64,000 nucleotides of DNA from Leucaena leucocephala (taxonomy: Eukaryota; Streptophyta; Magnoliopsida; Fabales; Fabaceae): positions 18,532,568 through 18,596,567 of the forward strand of contig CM073538.1 of NCBI GenBank assembly GCA_037074615.1. The letters run 5' to 3'. Positions 29,105-41,400 of the stretch are shown here, in pieces. The notes beneath the pieces are model-generated. The model saw only the letters and a program-made list of their open reading frames with translations. It ran no database searches and was not told the DNA's origin. Positions within the stretch are counted from its first letter, which is position 1. The number at the start of each line of letters is the position of its first letter. The position numbers and the translations under genes were made by a program.

Positions 29105-31696
29105 TTCACGCCATCGATGCCGTGTGAACAGACCCTGCTGTGCTGCTGCCGTTGGAGTCGACCCATCGCCTAAAGTCTCCACCTTTCTGTGGCTTTTATA
29201 AGGTTGTGGGCGGAGGAAACTGGGGGAAGAAAAATCAGTGAAGGTTGAGTCTTTGAGTCGCGGCTGTGTGTTTAAAGTAAACGCTCTATGGTTTGAGTTC
29301 TGTCGATTTTGGGTCACTCTGTTTCGGTGGTGGCGCCATGCTCCTTCTCGGTGGTTGAGCGACGCCGAAGAGTATTGGGGGTTGGATTATGGCAAGTGAA
29401 ATAGAGAGCAGTGGCGGTGATCAGGAATAGGAGGTCGGTGAAGGCAGATTGAGTCTCTACCAGTTTCGGGTGCCCTACAATTCCTGTCCTTCCTTGTGTA
29501 AGTAATCCTGGACTCCCTCCTCTTTTCCTTTCTCCGTGTTGGGCCACCTTGTTTGTTGCCTTGGAATGCTCTGTTTGGTGGCGGCTGTCAGGGTGGCAGG
29601 GAATTGGGGGGGGTCTTTGCTCTGTTTTTCTCAAAGAGCAGTGAAATTGCTGTCTCGTTGGAGGGGGAGCATTGTTTGGGGTGGTAGACGTATGTATCTG
29701 TGCTTGAGTCTATGAGCTTTCGGTTTTGGGTGTGGTTGTGAAAGGTTGTATATAGTTATCGGTGCTTGTGGGTGCTGTATGTTACGCTGGTATTTGTGTG
29801 TGAAATTGTTGCGGGGCAGAGGGGGGCCGTGAGTCAATGCAGAAAGGAAATTGTTGGGTTTGATTATTCGGTTTAAGTAGGAAGGGAGTTACCGTGGGTG
29901 GTGGCGGAACCAAAGGAAGGAGGAATCAAGCATGTGGTTAAGTAAAGGTTTCTGTTGTTGCTGTATGAATGACCATGGACATTTTGATTCCGTGTATGTG
30001 CTGTGGATATATATACATATGTATACACTGCACCTAAGTGACTGTGATAGTGTAATCTGTGTGTGTGTGAGCGCGTGATGGTTGGTAGGATGGGTCCTAG
30101 TAAAGTCTGAATTTTGGAAACTTTGATTGGGTAAAGGTGTCGGTTACTTGAGTACCAGGGGTAGCAATATGAATCTTGGAATTCTTGGGAAGTATTAATT
30201 GGATTATCACACAGATTGAATTCTGAGGGTTCTTTGCTGTGAGCTTACAAATTTTATTATTATTTTATCCAGGGGAGTTAGAGTGATTATAATCGATAGT
30301 GATTGGCGGAGAAGAGTAAAGGTTTAAGAGCGTGTCAGGTGAGTGAATAACGTTCCCTAAAATTTATATTTTCAAATGCATTGTCATTTCAAATGATGAA
30401 TTTCACATATGGATTTCGAAAAGCAAATTTTATGAAAGTATGGTTTAAATCGTTAGAAATAACTTTCTTTTGATTGGTTTACAAAAGAATTATGATTATG
30501 TATGAAAATGGATGAATAAGCTTTTGAAAAGAGTTTGGCAAAAGTTGCATTGAACTGATGTTATTCATGAAATATATTCTTATGCGAGTTTCATATGATT
30601 TTACAGTAACTTGATTTTAAATGTACATGTTGGGGTTTTTGAAATGCAAAGTGGTTTTTACCAATGGTTATGGCATTAAAATGATTGAGATTATTTCATG
30701 TGAAATAAACCCCACGCATGATGGAAACGTTTTAGGACAGAATACAGAACGCTGATTGCTAACAGCAGTACTGTTAGTCCTTGGTGCACCTTGGTTACCC
30801 GAGCTCGACGGATATACGTGGGTTTCATACTCGCGACGGATATACGTGGGTTTCATACTCGCGACGGATTTACGTGGGTCTTGTACTCGCGATAGATATA
30901 CGTGGGTCTCGTACTCGCGACAGATTGTGGCCTCGAGCCACCAGATTATTACGTGAGTCTCGTACTTGCGACGGCTAGTGGCCTTGAGCTGCTAGATTGG
31001 TTAGTTACCCTCGTGGACTGTGTGTCCACGTTTGTTTTTGTTCTGTTGAAGTCCTACGGAAAGATTATGGTTTTAAAAGGATTGTTTTTAAATGATTAGT
31101 AAGAAATGGTTATGTCAGATTGATTTGAAATGGTTCTTTCAGATTGTTATTTCCCCTGAAATACAAATGTTTACGGAAAGGTTTGCTTCAGATTATGAAA
31201 TATTATGAAATACATTTTCAGCATGATTATGCATTATTGACTTCCGCATTCTTTTAATCATGTTTTTGGGACGTTATTCACGAGTAGATTATTTTGGCTT
31301 CAGATAGTGCAGGTGACCCTAATCTTCCCGCTGAGAAGTAAAGAGCCTCGCCGTCGATCAGAAGCGCTGTTTGACAAACACTTTTGATGTAATTGCTTTT
31401 CCTAAGAACTTGTAGTATTTTGAAAAGGGTAAAGCTCCACTTTGATCGTAGAAAAGATTATGTTGGTTTTTGGAAAACATTATGAAAACTAGAATGTTGG
31501 TAGTCTGTTGTAGGATTATCGGTAGGTCGTTTATACATCAATGATCCTGCTGAGATTCCTACATAAGACTTGTTTTGATTTATGAAATACAATTTAATAT
31601 GATTTATGGGTCAAAACGCTTCATTAAGTTTTAGGCTTTCGGAGTGTGAAATTTCACATTATGAGCCGGTCACGATCTGAATTTTGGGACGTGACA
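29105..31696 (+). repeat. 5' LTR of gypsy-1, right piece
   Basis: Continuation of the LTR after copia-2, ending GGGACGTGACA at 31696. It includes a GC-rich first half, a GTGTGTGTG tract near 30059 and a 28-bp tandem repeat near 30810-30925. No protein is encoded; open frames on the minus strand are chance features of the GC-rich part and recur in the 3' LTR. Confidence 0.92.
30759..30927 (+). repeat. LTR hairpin and 28-bp repeat block
   Basis: CTAACAGCAGTACTGTTAG (30759-30777) forms a perfect 7-bp stem with a CAGTA loop. It is followed by four units of about 28 bp (ATATACGTGGGTTTCATACT type), with ACGTGGG at 30816, 30844, 30872 and 30900. The hairpin and a decayed form of the repeats are also in the 3' LTR (38454 onward) and in gypsy-2 (56818 onward), which suggests a conserved LTR module. 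ACGTGG is also a G-box-like core. Confidence 0.7.
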
Positions 31697-31699
31697 GTT

Positions 31700-31712
31700 T
31701 GGTATCAGAGCC
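31700..31712 (+). other. Primer-binding site of gypsy-1
   Basis: TGGTATCAGAGCC starts three bases after the LTR end. It matches initiator methionine tRNA. Confidence 0.9.
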
Positions 31713-31903
31713 GATTTTTCTATGGTTAAGTGGAGCAGGGATACTTCGGTGGGGTCCCAATTATCGTTATGAACCCGTGCATAACTATAGTTGAGGCATT
31801 TCTGAAGATCTCTAAGAGAAATTCAAAAGTGTCCTATTTTCTTATGATTTTGAAAATATATTTTCTTGAAATTGAATATTTCCTATGTTTTATGAATAGT
31901 TAA

Positions 31904-34900
31904 ATGCCGCCTAGATGAGTACCGTCTGGAGGGAGCTCTAGGGCATCGGATCAAGGCTCTGCTCAGCGAAGTGAGGTGCCTCCTCAAGGCCGAGGATAGG
32001 GTCACAGGGGAGCTAGGGCTCGAAGAGGTCGACCCCTTAGACCCCTACAGGAAATTCTATCTGAAGCTGAACCCTCTCATCCGCGGTCTCCTGAGATCTC
32101 TACATCCTCTAGGCATGAGACTCAGGTAGAGACACCCCAGGTTATAGAAGAAGAATCTATAGTAGTCAGGCTATCAGAGTTCATTAAGTTGGATCCTCTG
32201 AAGTTCTCAGGGTTTGACTCTCGAGAGGAACCCATGGAGTTTTTGGAAGGAATTGAGAAAAGATGCCGGGCTTTGAGATGTCAAGATGTGCAATATGTGG
32301 AGTTTACCTTGTTTCGGCTTGAGGGAATTGCAAATGCTTGGAGTAAAATAGTGCCAGGATTTCAGGGGGATAGAGTACCGTTATTATCATGGGCAGATTT
32401 CAAGGATCTCTTCTTGAAGCGTTTTCTTCCCCAGAGTAAAAAGGATGCCAGAGTCAAGGAGTTTCTTCTGTTGAAATGTACCTCTGGAATGTCCGTGGCT
32501 GAGTATGACAGAAGGTTTACAGAGCTTTCATCATATGCTTCTACATTGATTCTGTTAGAAAGGGATCGAATTGGCAGGTTTATTTAGGGATTGCCGATAC
32601 ATATTCATGATGCTGTGGCCCCGATGCTGAACCATTTTGCTTCTTACGCTGATGTGGTGGACTGTGCTTTGAGAATTGAGTTGAGGTACATGGAAGAAGA
32701 AGGGGTTCCTAAGAAGCAGAAGACGGAGAGCGGAAGGTTCCAAGGATCTTCATTCAAAGGTAACCGTTCTCAAGGCCAACCCCCGTCAGTTGATATACGG
32801 ACAGCGCCCAGATCTCATGGATCTTCTGTGGGCGTTTCTAATTTGAGATCTAAGTTTGAAGGTGCTAGACCTCAGTTTGGGGCGGGCCAGTCGAATTATT
32901 CTAGATCTCCCTGTGGTAAGTGTGGGAATTATCATTCCGGAACCTGTCTTAAGACCTTAGGGGCATGCTATGGATGTGGACAGCAGGGTCACATGAGGAG
33001 AAATTGTCCAATTGCTCAGTCTATTTTGAGCTATGCATCAGCTCGACCTTCTCCTCATCCTGCTTCATTTGCAGCTCCATCTGTTGGGGCCACTTCTGCC
33101 TCGACAGGTAGAGGTACATCTGGACGACCTCTGAAGAAAAGAGCGCAACCTTCTCCAGGTCAGGGACAAGCTAGGGTGTATGCGATAACGAGGCAAGATG
33201 CTCAGGCCTCTAATGCTGTGGTCACAGGTATTATATCTATATGCTCTCAAAAAGCTTATGCACTGTTTGACCCTGGATCGACGCATTCTTATGTTTCAAA
33301 ATATTTTGCTAAAAGGTTAGGTAGAGATTCTGCCAGGCTTGATTATCCTTTCTCAGTTGCTACCCCGGTTGGGGAATCGTTATCAGTTTCACAAGTGTAT
33401 AGATCTTGTGAGGTGTCTGTTGAGGGTAGAGAAAGTCTTGTCGATTTGATGATACTGGATATGATTGACTTTGATGTAATATTAGGCATAGATTGGTTAG
33501 CTTCATGTTATGCTAGTATTAATTGTCACTTGAAAGTAGTAAAGTTTAACATTCCAGGCGAAACTTCGTTTGTGTTGTAAAGGAATGAGGTGGAGAAGCC
33601 AACTAACTTAATCTCTGCTTTGAAAGCCCAGCGAATATTGACTAAGGGTTGTCAAGGATTTTTGGCTGTAGTCCAAGATAATGAGAGGCCTATTGTCAGT
33701 TTGGATCAGATTCCTGTTGTTCAGGAATTTTCTGACGTCTTTCCGGAAGAACTGCCTGGTTTACCCCCAGATAGAGAAATAGAATTTGGTGTTGACGTCA
33801 TTCCAGGTACGCAACCAATTTCTATTCCTCCTTATAGGATGGTGCCCACCGAGTTAAGGGAATTAAAGACCCAGTTACAAGGAGCGCAGTACTTTTCAAA
33901 AGTTGACTTGCGATCGGGGTATCATCAATTAAAGATTAAAAAGGAAGATATTCCAAAGACAGCATTTAGGACTCGCTATGGTCATTATGAGTTCCTGGTG
34001 ATGTCCTTTGGTTTGACGAATGCTCCTGCGGCATTCATGGACTTGATGAATCGGGTATTCAGAGAATTTTTGGATAAGTTTGTGATTGTGTTCATTGATG
34101 ATATCTTGGTTTATTCCAAGAATACAGAGGAGCATGAACACCATTTGCAGTTAGTATTGCAAAGGTTGAGAGAACAACAGTTATATGCTAAGTTTTCCAA
34201 GTGTGAGTTCTGGCTAACTGAGGTCACTTTCTTGGGGCACGTGGTGTCAAAAGACGGTATTCAGGTTGATCCTAGTAAGGTTGAGGTAGTCAAAAGTTGG
34301 CCACGCCCTACTACAGTAACTGAGATTCGAAGTTTCTTAGGCCTCGCAGGATATTATCGTCGTTTTGTTCAGGATTTTTCAAGAATAGCCACTCCGATGA
34401 CAAGATTAACTCAGAAGAATGTGAAGTTCGTGTGGGATGAGAAATGTGAAGAAAGTTTTCAGAAGCTGAAGGAATCCTTGACCTCTGCTCCAGTGCTGAG
34501 CTTACCTTCAGGAGTTGGAGGGTACACGGTGTATTGTGATGCTTCTCGAATCGGGTTAGGTTGTGTATTAATGCAGAATGGGTGAGTGATAGCCTATGCC
34601 TCTAGAAAGCTTAAGACACATGAGCAAAATTATCCGACTCATGATTTAGAGATGGCTGCGGTGGTGTTTTCTTTAAAGATTTGGAGACATTATTTGTATG
34701 GCAAAACTTGTGAGATTTTCACTGATCACAAGAGTCTTAAGTATATTTTTGATCAGAAGGATCTGAATCTCAGACAGAGAAGGTGGATGGAATTGTTGAA
34801 GGACTATGACTGTACGATTTTGTACCATTCGGGAAAAGCGAACGTGGTAGCTGATGCTCTAAGTAGAAAGTCTATGGGTAGCTTAGTACACATAAAGACT

Positions 34901-36439
34901 GAAAGAAGACCGTTGGTGCAGGAGATTCATAAAGTAGAACAAGATGGAGTCGTGTTGGAAATTGTTGATAAGGGGGCATTTTTAGCTCATTTGCAAGCCC
35001 GTTCCTCGTTAAGTGATCAGATTAAGGAAGCTCAGTATCTCGATTCGAAGTTGTGCAAGCTGAGAGATTCGGTCCAAGACGGAAGTACTTCAGGATTTAC
35101 GATTGATCAGAAAGGTGTTTTGAGGTACGAGGGCAGGATTTGTGTACCACAAGTCCAGGAGTTGAGACGGCAGATTCTCGAGGAATCTCATCATTCTGCT
35201 TATACTATCCACCCTGGTATAACTAAGATGTATCAAGATTTGAGGAAATTGTATTGGTGGCATGGTATGAAGAATGATGTGGCAGATTTCGTTGCACATT
35301 GTTTAGTGTGCCAGCAAGTTAAAGCGGAGCATCAGAAGCCGGCGGGACCGTTACAACGATTGGAAATTCCTGAATGGAAATGGGAGAACATAACAATGGA
35401 TTTCATTGTTGGATTGCCCCGTACTGTTAAAGGTTTTGACTCTATTTGGGTAATTGTTGACAGATTGACCAAGTCTGCTCATTTTCTTCCAGTTAAGACG
35501 ACGTACAGTGCGGCTAAATATGCCAAGATATACATTGAGGAGATTCTGCGATTGCACGGAGTCCCAGTGTCTATCATTTCAGATAGAGGCCCCCAGTTTA
35601 CTTCTCGATTTTGGGAATCATTTTAGAAAGCATTGGGTACTCGATTGCATCTTAGCACCGCTTTTCATCCTCAAACAGATGGACAGTCAGAGAGGACAAT
35701 ACAAATAGTTGAGGATATGTTGAGATCTTGTATCATGGATTTCGGTGGAAGTTAGGATAAGCATTTGCCGTTAGTGGAATTTGCCTATAATAACAGCTAT
35801 CAAGTAAGTATTCAAATGGCTCCGTTTGAGGCATTATATGGAAGACGGTGTAGATCTCCCATTGGATGGTTTGAAATTGGTGACAGAGAGATATTAGGAC
35901 CCGATTTGGTTCAGGATGCTAAAGAGAAAGTAAAAGTAATTCAACAAAGGTTGCTGACGGCTCAAAGTCGACAGAAGTCTTACATGGATTATCGTCGTAG
36001 GGAATTGGAATTCATGGTCAGAGATAAAGTGTTCTTAAGGGTATCGCCAATGAGAGGTGTTATGAGATTTGGGAAAAAGGGCAAGTTGAGCCCGAGGTAT
36101 ATTGGTCCTTTTGAGATTTTGGATAAGGTAGGTGCGATAGCATATCGATTAGCCCTGCCCCCAGAGCTGTCAGGAATACATCCAGTGTTTCACGTATCGA
36201 TGCTACGAAAGTACTTGTATGATCCATCTCATGTAGTGGAATATCAAGAGGTTCGGGTGAACGAGAACCTGTCATACGAAGAATATCCGGTGGCTATTAT
36301 TGATAGACAAGTAAAGAAGTTAAGATCAAAAGAGATTCCTTCAGTCAAAGTGTTATGGCGTAATCACGCCGAGGAAGAAGCTACTTGGGAAATGGAGAGT
36401 GAGATGCGATTCAAGCACCCACAGTTATTCGAGGACTAG
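31904..36439 (+). pseudogene. Gag-Pol of gypsy-1 (seven stops, RT deletion)
   Basis: All pieces lie in one frame from the ATG at 31904 to the TAG at 36437. Gag (about 32189-33010) ends in a CCHC knuckle (CYGCGQQGHMRRNC). Protease D-P-G is near 33270. Reverse transcriptase with FIDD is near 34091. RNase H follows, then integrase with its HHCC region near 35200, the MDFIVG and SDRGPQF motifs, and a chromodomain-like end. Premature stops are TGA 31916, TAG 31997, TAG 32585, TAA 33578, TGA 34583, TAG 35624 and TAG 35753. There is no frameshift. In RT, about 60 codons are missing between ELKTQLQ and GAQYFSK, near 33880, and the equivalent segment survives in gypsy-2. The element cannot encode its own enzymes. 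Confidence 0.9.
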
Positions 36440-36475
36440 GGTAAGCATGTTTTCAAATTCGGAGGACCGAATTTT

Positions 36476-36489
36476 CTTAAGGGGAAGAA
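36476..36489 (+). other. Polypurine tract of gypsy-1
   Basis: TTAAGGGGAAGAA lies directly before the 3' LTR. Confidence 0.8.
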
Positions 36490-39391
36490 TGTTATGGCCA
36501 TGAGTTTTATTTGGATAAATCAATGTAATTAAGGAATATATATATATATATTATTGTCCACAGAGAATCGTCAATATGTATGAGGTAGCCTAGTGGTCGC
36601 TGAGGACGGGAGCTATTCGGTGTACTGTGTTCGAATCCTGAGGGTTGTAAAACAGGGGGGTTTTTGGCACGCGAATTTTTTCTTTTTCTTCCTCCTTTTT
36701 CTTTTGCTCTGGCCGCCATACGACCCTCACTTCTTTTGCAGAGGTTTTTCAGCGACAGTGGGGAAAAGGGAGGCAGCTGGTGAGCGGCGAGGGAGGTAAC
36801 TTCACGCCATCGATGCCGTGTGAACAGACCCTGCTGTGCCGCTGCCGTTGGAGTCGACCCATCGCCTAAAGTCTCCACCTTTCTGTGGCTTTTATAAGGT
36901 TGTGGGCGGAGGAAACGGGGGGAAGAAAAATCAGCGAAGGTTGAGTCTTTGAGTCGCGGCTGTGTGTTTGAAGTAAACGCTCTGTGGTTTGAGTTCTGCC
37001 GATTTTGGGTCACTCTGTTTCGGTGGTGGTGCCATGCTCCTTCTCGGTGGTTGAGTGACGCCGAAGAGTGTTGGGGGTTGGATTGTGGCAAGTGAAATAG
37101 AGAGCAGTGGCGGTGATCAGGAATAGGAGGTCGGTGAAGGCAGATTGAGTCTCTACCGGTTTCGGGTGCCCTGCAATTCCTGTCCTTCCTTGTGTAAGTA
37201 ATCCTGGACTCCCTCCTCTTTTCCTTTCTCCGTGTTGGGCCACCTTGTTTGTTGCCTTGGAATGCTCTGTTTAGTGGCGGCTATCGGGGTGGCAGGGAAC
37301 TGGGGGGGTCTTTGCTCTGTTTTTCTCAAAGAGCGGTGAAATTGCTGTCTCGTTGGAGGGGGAGCATTGTTTGGGGTGGTAGACGTATGTATATGTGCTT
37401 GAGTCTATGAGCTTTCGGTTTTGGGTGTGGTTGTGAAAGGTTGTATATAGTTATCGGTGCTTGTGGGTGCTGTATGTTACGCTGGTATTTGTGTGTGAAA
37501 TTGTTGCGGGGCAGAGGGGGGCCGTGAGTCAATGCAGAAAGGAAATTGTTGGGTTTGATTATTCGGTTTAAGTAGGAAGGGAGTTACCGTGGGTGGTGGC
37601 GGAACCAAAGGAAGGAGGAATCAAGCATGTGGTTAAGTAAAGGTTTCTGTTGTTGCTGTATGAATGACCATGGACATTTTGATTCCGTGTATGTGCTGTG
37701 GATATATATACATATGTATACACTGCACCTAAGTGACTGTGATAGTGTAATCTGTGTGTGTGTGAGCGCGTGATGGTTGGTAGGATGGGTCCTAGTAAAG
37801 TCTGAATTTTGGAAACTTTGATTGGGTAAAGGTGTCGGTTACTTGAGTACCAGGGGTAGCAGTATGAATCTTGGAATTCTTGGGAAGTATTAATTGGATT
37901 ATCACACAGATTGAATTCTGAGGGTTCTTTGCTGTGAGCTTACAAATTTTATTATTATTTTATCCAGGGGAGTTAGAGTGATTATAATCGATAGTGATTG
38001 GCGGAGAAGAGTAAAGGTTTAAGAGCGTGTCAGGTGAGTGAATAACGTTCCCTAAAATTTATATTTTCAAATGCATTGTCATTTCAAATGATGAATTTCA
38101 CATATGGATTTCGAAAAGCAAATTTTATGAAAGTATGGTTTAAATCGTTAGAAATGACTTTCTTTTGATTGGTTTACAAAAGAATTATGATTATGTATGA
38201 AAATGGATGAATAAGCTTTTGAAAAGAGTTTGGCAAAAGTTGCATTGAACTGATGTTATTCATGAAATATATTCTTATGCGAGTTTCATATGATTTTACA
38301 GTAACTTGATTTTAAATGTACATGTTGGGGTTTTTGAAATGCAAAGTGGTTTTTACCAATGGTTATGGCATTAAAATGATTGAGATTATTTCATGTGAAA
38401 TAAACCCCACGCATGATGGAAACGTTTTAGGACAGAATACAGAATGCTGGTTGCTAACAGCAGTACTGTTAGTCCTTGGTGCACCTTGGTTACCCGAGCT
38501 CGATGGATATACGTGGGTTTCATACTCGCGACGGATATACGTGGGTTTCATACTCGCGACGGATATACGTGGGTCTTGTACTCGCGATAGATATACGTGG
38601 GTCTCGTACTCGCGACGGATTGTGGCCTCGAGCCACCAAATTATTACGTGAGTCTCGTACTCGCGACGGCTAATGGCCTTGAGCTGCTAGATTGGTTAGT
38701 TACCCTCGTGGACTGTGTGTCCATGTCTGTTTTTATTCTGTTGAAGTCCTACGGAAAGATTATGGTTTTAAAAGGATTGTTTTTAAATGATTGGTAAGAA
38801 ATGGTTATTTCAGATTGATTTAAAATGGTTCTTTCAGATTGTTGTTTCCCCTGAAATACAAATGTTTATGGAAAGGTTTGCATCAGATTACGAAATATTA
38901 TGAAATACATTTTCAGCATGATTATGCATTATTGACTTCCGCATTCTTTTAATCATGTTTTTGGGACGTTATTCACGAGTAGATTATTTTGGCTTCAGAT
39001 AGTGCAGGTGACCCTAATCTTCCCGCTGAGAAGTAAGGAGCCTCGCCGTCGATCCAAAGCGCTGTTTGACAAACACTTTTGATGTAATTGCTTTTCCTAA
39101 GAACTTGTAGTATTTTGAAAAGGGTAAAGCTCCACTTTGATCGTAGAAAAGATTATGTTGGTTTTTGGAAAACATTATGAAAACTAGAATGTTGGTAGTC
39201 TGTTGTAGGATTATCGGTAGGTCGTTTATACATCGATGATCCTGCTAAGATTCCTACATAAGACTTGTTTTGATTTATGAAATACAATTTAATATGATTT
39301 ATGGGTCAAAACGCTTCATTAAGTTTTAGGCTTTCGGAGTGTGAAATTTCACATTCTGAGTCGGTCACGATCTGAATTTTGGGACGTGACA
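36490..39391 (+). repeat. 3' LTR of gypsy-1
   Basis: 2,902-bp LTR, TGTTATGGCC to GGGACGTGACA, close in length to the rejoined 5' LTR (about 2,901 bp). The tRNA-like boxes are at about 36583-36644 and the hairpin with 28-bp repeats at 38454-38620. Differences from the 5' LTR are scattered and largely transitions. Confidence 0.93.
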
Positions 39392-39396
39392 CTCAC

Positions 39397-39618
39397 ATCC
39401 TTCCTAGAGATATATGGATGCCATTTGATCAACCATTCATGACAGTCAACCAGGAACCTTTTCATATTGAGCTTATCTCAAGAAAGAAAATTGGGATAGA
39501 GCTTTTCCCTGGATGTGTTACGTGGATTAAAGTCTTTGAGAGTTATCTGCCTGAAAAAGATATACTCCTTGGTTTTGATGCTCTTTACAAGATAGCAGGA
39601 TTATCCATCTCATCATAA
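39397..39618 (+). pseudogene. Viral protease region, C-terminal part
   Basis: Continuation of the viral frame after gypsy-1 in the same phase as at 19560. It shows an aspartic-protease-like fold ending in a DILLGFDALYK stretch, which matches the conserved hydrophobic-hydrophobic-G-x-D part of retropepsins. A TAA stop follows at about 39616-39618. Confidence 0.65.
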
Positions 39619-40734
39619 GGATTACAGTATAAGAAGTTTTTTACTCCTTATGTGCAGACACCAAGTATCCTTGAAATCAAACAAGCTCCTGCTGGATATG
39701 AATATGTAAGAGACAGACTTCTCAACCTATGTTTTGATAGCCATGATCAATTCAGACATCCTTATCCTTTATGGACCAGAAGAGAATTCTTCATGAAGTT
39801 ACCATTCAAAAAGAATGAAGATGTTAATCCTACAAAGGCTACTCATTCAGGAATGAATCCTGATGATTTAGTTCTTACCAGACAAGAATGTGCTTCCCTA
39901 CTAGCCCAAGGACTTATTGAGCCTACTGAATCAAATTGGGCTTGTCAGGCATTTTATGTGGAGAAATGATCAGAACAACTCAGAGGAAAAAAGAGGTTGG
40001 TGATTGATTATAAGCCTCTTAATCTCTTTTTGCAAGATGATAAGTTTCCTTTGCCTAAACTTAATACCTTAGCCTCCAGTCTTGCTACTGCAAAGATATT
40101 TTCAAAGTTTGATCTAAAAGCAGGTTTTTGGCAAATTGGTATTCACCCTGAAGAGAGATACAAGACAGCTTTTTGCATACCAGATGCTCAATATCAGTGG
40201 ATAATGATTCCTTCTGGACTCAAGGTCGCACCATCTCTGTTTCAAAAAACAATGATCAAGATATTTGAGACCATTCTTCATTCAGTGCTGGTTTACATTG
40301 ATGATATCCTTCTTTACTCAGATGATGAAGAAAGCCATAAAAGGCTCTTGACCCAATTCGCAGACATTGCTGAAGCCCATGGTGTTATGCTATCTTCCAA
40401 AAAAGGATACATAGCCCAGGCCCAAATTGATTTTCTTGGAATGAGTTTTCATGATGGATTTTACCAGCCAGGTCCGCATCTAGCCCAAGAACTGCTCAAC
40501 TTTCCAGATGACAACTTGTCAGTAAAGCAGATACAACAGTTTCTTGGCATTGTAAATTATTTGCGTGACTTTATTCCTAAAGTAACAAAACATACAAGCC
40601 AGCTGTCTTCCCTACTGAAAAAGAATCCCCCACCTTGGGGACCACAACATACTAAAGCTGTTCAAGTTTTGAAAAAGATTTCTCATACTGCACCTCCATT
40701 AAAGATTCCAGGAGCGGGACAAAGAATCTTATAA
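39619..40734 (+). pseudogene. Viral reverse transcriptase (broken)
   Basis: Same frame after a stop. Recognisable RT blocks are VIDYKPLN, FSKFDLKAGFWQI with the first catalytic Asp, then YIDD (40294-40305) with the catalytic Asp pair, and a FLGMSFHDG thumb-like part. In the virus this enzyme copies the RNA pregenome into DNA in the cytoplasm. TGA at 39967-39969 and TAA at 40732-40734 interrupt it; the second falls right before the RNase H domain. Confidence 0.82.
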
Positions 40735-41400
40735 ACTGATGCAAGTGACCAGTTTTGGGGAGCAATACTTCTTGAAGAAGTTAATGGTAAAAGACACTAC
40801 TGTGCACATGCCAGTGGTAAATTTAAAGATTCTAAACAATATTACCATGATTCGCACAAGGAAATATTAGCAGTTAAAAAGGGTATTGAGAAATTCAGTT
40901 TTCACTTAAGTTCCTATGAATTTATAGTGGAAATGGATGATACTACTTTTCCCTCCTTGCTAGATACAAAGAAAAAGATATTGCCTGACTCTCAATTACT
41001 GAGATGGAAAGATTGGTTTTCTCACTATAAATTCTCAGTTCGGCATATTAAAGGTCACCAGAACATTATTGCTGACTATCTTTCTACACCTTCCAAAGTC
41101 CAACTTCTCACTCCTCTTGGTCCTAGATACATTTTGATGATGGATCATCTTCCTCTTCCTAAGAGATCCTATCATGTTTCCAAACACCACCAGTTCCCTC
41201 CTAGTGAGATTTCAACCATAGTTGAACAAGTGCAACAGATAGCCAAAAAGAATCTTTTCTATTGGCTACATCTTCTGTTTGTCAACCACCCTATTACACC
41301 CAGTCTTGAACATTTCAGCCTAGATAAGCCATATCTCTCAATCATGTTCATTACTGGCTCAGTTCCTAAAGAGTTAAAATGGTACCTTTGGTCCCTTTAA
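40735..41400 (+). pseudogene. Viral RNase H (broken)
   Basis: Starts with T-D-A-S-D immediately after the TAA at 40732, followed by a Glu in HKEILAVKKGIEKF and a later Asp in the VEMDDT stretch, the order expected of the caulimovirid RNase H. The HIKGHQNIIADYLS segment near 41043 is the typical end of the domain. TAA at 41398-41400 ends the open stretch. Confidence 0.75.

Larger units (their letters stand above)
19561..39391 (+). mobile_element. Ty3/gypsy LTR retrotransposon, Tekay/Del-like (gypsy-1), host of copia-2
   Basis: The element inserted in the viral protease region with target duplication CTCAC (19556-19560, 39392-39396). LTRs run from TGTTATGGCC to GGGACGTGACA. Without copia-2 it is about 10.6 kb, with LTRs of about 2.9 kb. 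The integrase C-terminus carries a chromodomain-like end (VKVLWRNH..EEATWE), and the LTRs are long, both typical of the Tekay/Del chromovirus group. A primer-binding site and purine tract are present. The gag-pol frame has seven stops and an RT deletion, so it is non-autonomous. Confidence 0.92.

Noticed and set aside
29314..29837. Proline/threonine-rich minus-strand open frames in the gypsy-1 LTR (also 37010-37532)
   Set aside because: They arise from GC-rich LTR sequence, are repeated in the 3' LTR and show no domain.
30810..30925. 28-bp direct repeats resembling CRISPR repeats
   Set aside because: There are no spacers. It is a short minisatellite within a gypsy LTR, present in both LTR copies.
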